The position numbers and the translations under genes are program-made. A stretch of 64,000 bases of DNA from Mucilaginibacter celer (GTDB lineage Bacteria; Bacteroidota; Bacteroidia; Sphingobacteriales; Sphingobacteriaceae), in assembly GCF_003576455.2 (NCBI RefSeq), contig NZ_CP032869.1:1-64000 (forward strand), read 5' to 3'. Positions 58,770 to 64,000 of this stretch are shown here, piece after piece (position 1 is the first letter of the stretch; every line of letters starts with the position of its first letter). The notes under the pieces are model-generated. The model worked only from the letters and a program-made list of their open reading frames with translations. It was not told where the DNA came from and did not search any database.

Positions 58770-61700
58770 CTATCTTAAAAGCGTTAAGTACCCCGCAATT
58801 TTTTCATGATTTTTTCCAGGCACAATTAAATAGTAGTATACACCTGCAGGCACCTCCTGGTCGTTATACCTTCCGTTCCATGGCCTGGTATAACCTATTG
58901 AATGAAATAACTCTGTTCCATAGCGGTTAAATATTTGTACAATGGCCTGGGGATAATTTTCGATGTTTTCTATAGTCCAAAGGTCATTTACGCCGTCAGC
59001 ATTTGGGGTAAATGTATTAACAGGTTTAATTGCCTTAAATACGGTAATTGAAACCGTCGACTGGCTTTCACACAATCCGTTAGAAACTGTTAACGTGTAA
59101 ATTGTATTTTGGGTTGGCCTGGCTACAGGCGCAGCAATATTATCGTAATTAAGGCCATCAGACGGTTGCCACTTAAAGGTAAGCGCGCTGCCCGAAACAA
59201 TAGGTTTCAGGGTAACTGATTCGCCTTGAGTAATCGTTATGGCCGCCGGCATCGTGAGAACGGGCTCAGAAATAACAGTTATCTGGCGCGATGCAAAGTT
59301 AGGGCAACCATCGTTTGATATAAAGTTGTAGGTAAGCAGATGAGAACCGATGCCCGCTTTCATGGGGTCGAAAAAATTATCTGTTGTTACGCCCTCTCCG
59401 CTATAATAGCCACGTCCTTCCAGTCCGCTTGTCTCTTTGCCCTGGGTTAATTGTATAGGTGCCGCATTTTCACAGATATCACCAATTGGGTCGAATGAAA
59501 TAGTAGGCGAGGTAGATAATTTGAAGGTTTTACTTACATCATAAAAGCAATCATCGGTAACAAATATTCTTAGTTTTACGGTTACTTTTTTATCCAGGGA
59601 GGCTGCCGACGCCGGAAATGTATGAAAATAAGGACCGTTTATATCGGGGTATATATAAGTTTCTTTTTTATCGGGATTTAATTCCGTGTCAAAATACCAT
59701 TCAATTTTTTCGATATGTGTGTTGCTTTCAATCCCGGATGTATTTTTAAAACTTACCTTTTGCCCGATACATGAATTTTCAACTGAAAAATTCGGTGTTA
59801 CGGCAGTATTGTAAATGTGAATTGTTTTTACAATCCTTGTCTCACATCCCGATAATGACGATATGGTCATGCTAACCGGATAACTACCCGGGAGTGTATA
59901 AACGTGACTGGCTTGTGGCGAAACTGTAACATTGGGGTTTTGGCTGGTTGAGTGGCTGTCTCCAAAATCCCACGTAACTTTTTCATCATTTGCGGGCGTG
60001 CCTTTATAGCTAAAATTTGCCGCATTTCCTGCACATACGTCTTTAAAATCAAAATCTCCGGTTGGAGTTTTTGCCACACTTACTTCTTTAAATTCGGAAT
60101 AGGCCGGGCAGCCGGTTTCACCAATAACCACCAACCTGGCCTGGTAAACGCCCGCGGATTTGTAACTGTGATAAATTTGTTCGTTTTGCCTGCTGATGGT
60201 TGAATCTCCGTCGCCAAAAAGCCATTTCCATACAATAGGTTTCAAAGCGCCCGAAGCTGGCTCTGTATATGTGAACAGCACAGGCTTATTAACACAATTT
60301 ACCGGGGCCGTATTAAAACCTACAGAAGGATTGCCGGTTATCACAACCCGAACCGATTTTGTAGATTCGCAGCCGGATGTGTTTATTACAGTGAGGCTTA
60401 CCGGGTAGGTTCCGTTACGGGTATAAGTATGCTTTGCAATTTGGCTGGTAGCGGTGTTATTCCCGCCGCCGGTTGGATCGCCAAAATCCCAGATACGTTG
60501 TTTTATGTTTTTTTGAAGAGGCGTTTTATCTTCAAAGGTAACTGTATTCTGACATTCAATTTCGCCGGCAAAAATTTTTACATCGGGCAGGTCGTTCACT
60601 TTAAAATCCTCACTAATATCCTGGGTTGCACTGTTGCTGCACTCACTTAAAGGATATTGTGGAACGATATGGATGTGATGCACCCCGGCAATATCATATG
60701 CAGCAGTTCTGGGCAACATATATTCATAAGCCGGCTTGCCATTTTGCCGTATCTCTGTAAATGGCGGATTAATGGCGTAATACGTTAGTTCGTTTGCATC
60801 CATTTGCCAGGCTATTTTTGTGGAGATATAAGGTAACGTTAGCCTGAAGAAATAATCATCATTAACGCAGGCCGAGTCAATAACCGTATTGTCGGCCCTC
60901 CTGACGGCCACGAGCGAATGATTGCCTGCAAGATTAGTACCCGCCGAATAAGCATACGATTCAACATTTCCAAATCCGTAGGCTATGGCATTAAAACCTT
61001 CATCGGCTTTAAGGTTAAAGGTACTGCCCGAATAGTTGCTGAGATCAAGCTGCAGGTACGAGTAACCTGCCAGATTTTTCATGGTTTTGAAAGCAGCAGC
61101 GGGTTTCTGTCCATTGATGCGAAAACTTGCCGCTACTGCGGTTTTAATTAAAATGTTAACATATTGTTCCCTGATATTTTCCCTGGATGACGAGAAAATG
61201 GTGATGTTGCTGATATTGTATTCGATAGGATTGAGAATAACCATATCAGGATCGCTGTAACCTACAGTATTGTTGTCGGCAAGTTGGTTGCTGCACGATT
61301 GGCTTAGCGCGTATTGTGCTACGCTTATGGGTTTATCGGCTTTTATGAAACTATCACTATTAACAGCACCGGTTAATTCTGATGAGTAGAAGTCGCCGGC
61401 ATTAAGCGTAATTGCTGGTGCTCTGTTTATGGTAAGATGGGTGCCGTCTTCAGTTGCAACCACCCTGAAATGATAGCCGGCCGTGCGCACCGGGTGGTTA
61501 AAATGGGTGCTTTGCGTGCTAAAGGGCACCAGTCCATAGTTATAACCAAGGCTTTTGGTGGGATAACATTGTTGAAACAGCGGGTCGATGGTTTTGGTAA
61601 CACAGCTCCCGTTTGAAATTAATGAACCCGATGTGCCCGAAAATACGGCAAAACTGGTACATTCAGATACATCACTCACCACCCTGGTGCCGGTCAGATC

Positions 61701-62360
61701 ATCCTCCGATGTAAATTCATATACATCGTTTACTTTGGGTAAAGTTACCCCGCCCGGAACCAGGTCTGTATTGCCTTTTAATAGATGTATTTTGGTGTTG
61801 GGCTGTGTAGCCACTAATACGATGTAGTTTTTACCAACGCCGGTTGATTTAAAATTAACGCTGGTATATGATTTGCCCAAAGCCTCGGAAGGTATGATAA
61901 GTGAGGCGGCCGAACGTTGAGCGGCAAAAATATGGGCGTAAACAACTATTTTAGGTTTACCGGGGTCAACCGTAATATGGATGGCCTTGTTAGTAAGTGT
62001 TTTATCGCTTTCTGAAATATCGATGTAGGCTTCGTCTCTCGGAATTTTAACCTCTGTTACATTACTTGCATTTACGGTAAAGGATTGCGAAAAACTGCCC
62101 ACGCTAACCTTGCCTGATGACGATTGACTGCCGGTTATAAAAATACTCAGGTTAGGGAGTCCTAATGTTCCGTCGGGATAGTAATCATGTTCATGTGTTG
62201 GAAATGCCACCCAAAACTCGCTTCCTTCATTTGATGATGTCTGGCTAAATGATTTTACGGGGAATGACAACATCAAAAAAAACAAAAGCCCCAATAAAAA
62301 ATTACGATGGCAAAGAGATATGGCTACATTTTTTTTATAAGAAAATAAAAGCCGCTTCAT
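58770..62360 (-). CDS. Giant PKD-domain surface protein with T9SS type-B sorting domain
   Basis: This 1196-residue protein has a signal peptide (LLGLLFFLMLSFPVKSFS) and an N-terminal region at about 40-480 resembling IgGFc-binding proteins (SEFWVAFPTHEHDY). Several PKD domains follow (VTFEDKTPLQ, WDFGDPTGGGNN, WKWLFGDGDSTIS, WDFGDSHSTSQN), then a C-terminal gliding-motility-associated sorting domain of about 80 residues (NTFTPNADGVNDLWTIENIE, PAGVYYYLIVPGK). The sorting domain marks it for secretion through the type IX system and attachment to the cell surface. The frame extends to 62483, but the ATG at 62360 is chosen because the signal peptide then begins near the N-terminus. Confidence 0.92.
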   Translation of the reverse strand: MKRLLFSYKKNVAISLCHRNFLLGLLFFLMLSFPVKSFSQTSSNEGSEFWVAFPTHEHDYYPDGTLGLPNLSIFITGSQSSSGKVSVGSFSQSFTVNASNVTEVKIPRDEAYIDISESDKTLTNKAIHITVDPGKPKIVVYAHIFAAQRSAASLIIPSEALGKSYTSVNFKSTGVGKNYIVLVATQPNTKIHLLKGNTDLVPGGVTLPKVNDVYEFTSEDDLTGTRVVSDVSECTSFAVFSGTSGSLISNGSCVTKTIDPLFQQCYPTKSLGYNYGLVPFSTQSTHFNHPVRTAGYHFRVVATEDGTHLTINRAPAITLNAGDFYSSELTGAVNSDSFIKADKPISVAQYALSQSCSNQLADNNTVGYSDPDMVILNPIEYNISNITIFSSSRENIREQYVNILIKTAVAASFRINGQKPAAAFKTMKNLAGYSYLQLDLSNYSGSTFNLKADEGFNAIAYGFGNVESYAYSAGTNLAGNHSLVAVRRADNTVIDSACVNDDYFFRLTLPYISTKIAWQMDANELTYYAINPPFTEIRQNGKPAYEYMLPRTAAYDIAGVHHIHIVPQYPLSECSNSATQDISEDFKVNDLPDVKIFAGEIECQNTVTFEDKTPLQKNIKQRIWDFGDPTGGGNNTATSQIAKHTYTRNGTYPVSLTVINTSGCESTKSVRVVITGNPSVGFNTAPVNCVNKPVLFTYTEPASGALKPIVWKWLFGDGDSTISRQNEQIYHSYKSAGVYQARLVVIGETGCPAYSEFKEVSVAKTPTGDFDFKDVCAGNAANFSYKGTPANDEKVTWDFGDSHSTSQNPNVTVSPQASHVYTLPGSYPVSMTISSLSGCETRIVKTIHIYNTAVTPNFSVENSCIGQKVSFKNTSGIESNTHIEKIEWYFDTELNPDKKETYIYPDINGPYFHTFPASAASLDKKVTVKLRIFVTDDCFYDVSKTFKLSTSPTISFDPIGDICENAAPIQLTQGKETSGLEGRGYYSGEGVTTDNFFDPMKAGIGSHLLTYNFISNDGCPNFASRQITVISEPVLTMPAAITITQGESVTLKPIVSGSALTFKWQPSDGLNYDNIAAPVARPTQNTIYTLTVSNGLCESQSTVSITVFKAIKPVNTFTPNADGVNDLWTIENIENYPQAIVQIFNRYGTELFHSIGYTRPWNGRYNDQEVPAGVYYYLIVPGKNHEKIAGYLTLLR

Positions 62361-62736
62361 GGATATTAAACAGATAAGGAATAAGGTCAAAAAAAAGCGT
62401 GTCAGGAAAAATTTCGGGGTAAAATTATAATTATAAAACTGAATGATGAAATAACAATCAGGGGGAAGGTCGATATTTAACATAAAGAAAATATAATTTT
62501 TCTTTTTGAATTAACCGTAATTATTCTATTTTCGCATGTACTTAATCTTATCACACAAAAAAAATGAATATTCAATTCCCCTGTAACGGTATTCTTATGC
62601 CCCGATCAATCTTCTGGTCCATATTTCACAATATTAGGAGCTTTTACAAAGCTTAATCAACAATAATTTACTTACTTACTGTCAGGCCGGTTACTCCGTA
62701 TGCCTGTTTGTTGCCCGAGATACCTGCATTATTCCC

Positions 62737-64000
62737 GTGACATCATTCGACCCTAAAAAATGTTTTCCTGCAAAAGGTATAGTTGCGTTTTGCATAATAG
62801 CCGGATTATTTCTGTATGCAAGCAATGCGCTGGCACAGGAAAATATCCCGGCGAAACCGGCAATTACTCCCGACAGTGTTAAAACCGGACAAGTGAGCAA
62901 GGTTGGCAGCACAAAAATTTTCAATGCGGATTCGATCAAAAAGAAGGCTTTTAATTCGCCAAAACCGGCATTGAAGATTAATTCAGGAACTATTAATGCT
63001 CAACCCGTAAAAAATCCCTTGAAAACGGCGGGAACAAAAGCTGCCGGTATCGCAGACCCCTTAACGCAAAAGCTAAAAACGCTTAAAAAGCAATCTGTAA
63101 GTTTTGATCTCACTGTCGAAAGCGATAACAGGTATCAGCCTCTGCCGGTTATTAACAGTATAAACCCGGCATTTGCAGTATTTAACGGCAACAAAAAGTT
63201 TGTAAGTGCAATTAATGTAATCGGCGGCATAAACGCCTGGGGGATTCCTTTAAATTTTAATTATACAACCAACCGCAACCTTGCTTATACGCCATCTGCA
63301 CTAACCAGCAGCTTGTTCAAATTTGATTTTGATCCGCGGAAGTTTGACAGTATGTTATCCAGCGATTACGCTAACTATTACGAACTGCGAAAACGGGCAT
63401 TTGCAGGGCTTGATCTGTCGGGTTATACCAGCAAATCCGTTGTTGATAAGCTGAAGGCCGAAAATCTTCAGCAGGCTAAACCCACCGGGATTTCTAAATA
63501 CCTGTCGGCCCGTCATAATATCGATGGCTTGCTTACGCTAAGCGAAACAGCCTTGAAAGATTCGCTTTACAAAATTGCATTGGCCGATTCTACCCTGAAA
63601 GCAAATATTGCTTTATCATCTTCAATAGATAAATACAATACCGGCAGAGGATTAAATTACTATGATCTGCAATCCGTTACTGCCGATCAAAAGCTTACCT
63701 CTTTTTTAACCGATACTGCTAACCGGGGTTCGCTTCGGGCCATGAACCGGGAGCAGCTTGTTCACAAATTTGCAGAGCAGAGCAGTTTTCCGGATAGGGT
63801 TGCTGGCAATGGTGATTTATTCGGTCGGGTAGCGCAGGCTATTACCAATGAAAAAGGTTTAAATGATTCTGTTTCTGTAATAGCAAAGCTCAATGCTGAA
63901 AAAGCTGTTGCCGAAAGAAGGCAGCGGTTGTTATCTGAAGCTGATACCGCTTACAGCACCATTTCGGGGATCAAAGAAAATTTGAGTAAAAACGGGTATG
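62737..64000 (+). CDS. Partial exported protein, runs off window end
   Basis: An open frame of more than 420 codons begins at a GTG at 62737, with a signal peptide (IVAFCIIAGLFLYASNALAQ), and continues without a stop to the window edge. The translated part has no domain I recognise. It is rich in Lys, Asn and Ser, with probable coiled or helical stretches after residue 300 (MNREQLVHKFAEQ). It lies divergently beside the giant PKD protein, so the two may share a surface-related role, but that is inference. The real end and size are outside the window. Confidence 0.78.
   Translation, partial: MTSFDPKKCFPAKGIVAFCIIAGLFLYASNALAQENIPAKPAITPDSVKTGQVSKVGSTKIFNADSIKKKAFNSPKPALKINSGTINAQPVKNPLKTAGTKAAGIADPLTQKLKTLKKQSVSFDLTVESDNRYQPLPVINSINPAFAVFNGNKKFVSAINVIGGINAWGIPLNFNYTTNRNLAYTPSALTSSLFKFDFDPRKFDSMLSSDYANYYELRKRAFAGLDLSGYTSKSVVDKLKAENLQQAKPTGISKYLSARHNIDGLLTLSETALKDSLYKIALADSTLKANIALSSSIDKYNTGRGLNYYDLQSVTADQKLTSFLTDTANRGSLRAMNREQLVHKFAEQSSFPDRVAGNGDLFGRVAQAITNEKGLNDSVSVIAKLNAEKAVAERRQRLLSEADTAYSTISGIKENLSKNGY

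Noticed and set aside
62691..62939. Minus-strand 82-residue frame at the window end
   Set aside because: Antisense to the signal peptide and early part of the partial plus-strand gene, which has much better coding features.

Overview
The window reads as a chromosomal segment of a Bacteroidota bacterium, most likely family Sphingobacteriaceae and close to Mucilaginibacter or Pedobacter. This rests on gene content: a T9SS type-B sorting-domain protein, TonB and carboxypeptidase-regulatory-like proteins, an EttA/ClpC/LemA/TPM set, a flavobacterial-type carotenoid cluster with a fused CrtYcd lycopene cyclase, a propeller-type sensor kinase, TAnnTTTG promoter boxes and mostly weak Shine-Dalgarno sites. 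The first gene is dnaA at base 201, so the window may begin at the zero point of a chromosome assembly. There is no prophage, integrase, intact insertion sequence, CRISPR array or rRNA operon. One tRNA (Asn, GTT) is present.

Layout. 0-4.5 kb: dnaA, two small exported proteins, a Uma2 protein, a DUF433/DUF5615 toxin-antitoxin-like pair and a NUDIX hydrolase. 4.6-7.4 kb: two TPM-domain genes, lemA and an ECF sigma factor, all on the minus strand. 7.7-10.1 kb: an FAD-dependent oxidoreductase, a DinB protein and a CoA-binding protein in overlapping order. 10.2-15.8 kb: an MsbA-type ABC exporter, three GT2 glycosyltransferases and a GT9 transferase, probably for surface glycan or LPS core. 15.9-26.8 kb: meaB, Xaa-Pro peptidase, an abundant OmpA-type porin, a 47-residue membrane protein plus RidA, recG, an M28 peptidase, an MFS transporter and an SDR. 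26.8-32.8 kb: a frameshifted SUKH gene, a membrane protein, ettA and clpC. 33-42.7 kb: a surface-associated CarboxypepD-reg protein, a lipoprotein, fabI, a TonB-domain protein, recN, a BlaR1/BlaI-type pair, murB and an ECF sigma factor. 42.8-48.4 kb: an HTH membrane regulator, the divergent crtI / crtB-(unknown)-crtYcd-cytochrome b5 cluster, and a PfkB kinase. 48.7-50.1 kb: tRNA-Asn, an EthD pseudogene and a CAP-domain protein. 50.1-57 kb: a sensor kinase/LuxR regulator operon divergent from three unknown exported proteins. 57.3-64 kb: a transglutaminase-like protein, a giant PKD/T9SS surface protein and a partial exported protein running off the end.

The most unusual parts are: (1) the sensor kinase/regulator operon facing three uncharacterised exported proteins, one with five consecutive cysteines, across a 549-bp intergenic region with strong palindromes; (2) a BlaR1-like protease whose sensor is replaced by a 23-residue-period repeat rod, preceded by twin palindromic operators; (3) several families of intergenic inverted repeats, one of which abuts the recG start codon; (4) an unknown exported protein inside the carotenoid operon, with no carotenoid hydroxylase there; (5) three decayed genes that show recent gene loss.

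All functional calls come from reading motifs and overall protein shape. No database search was run.
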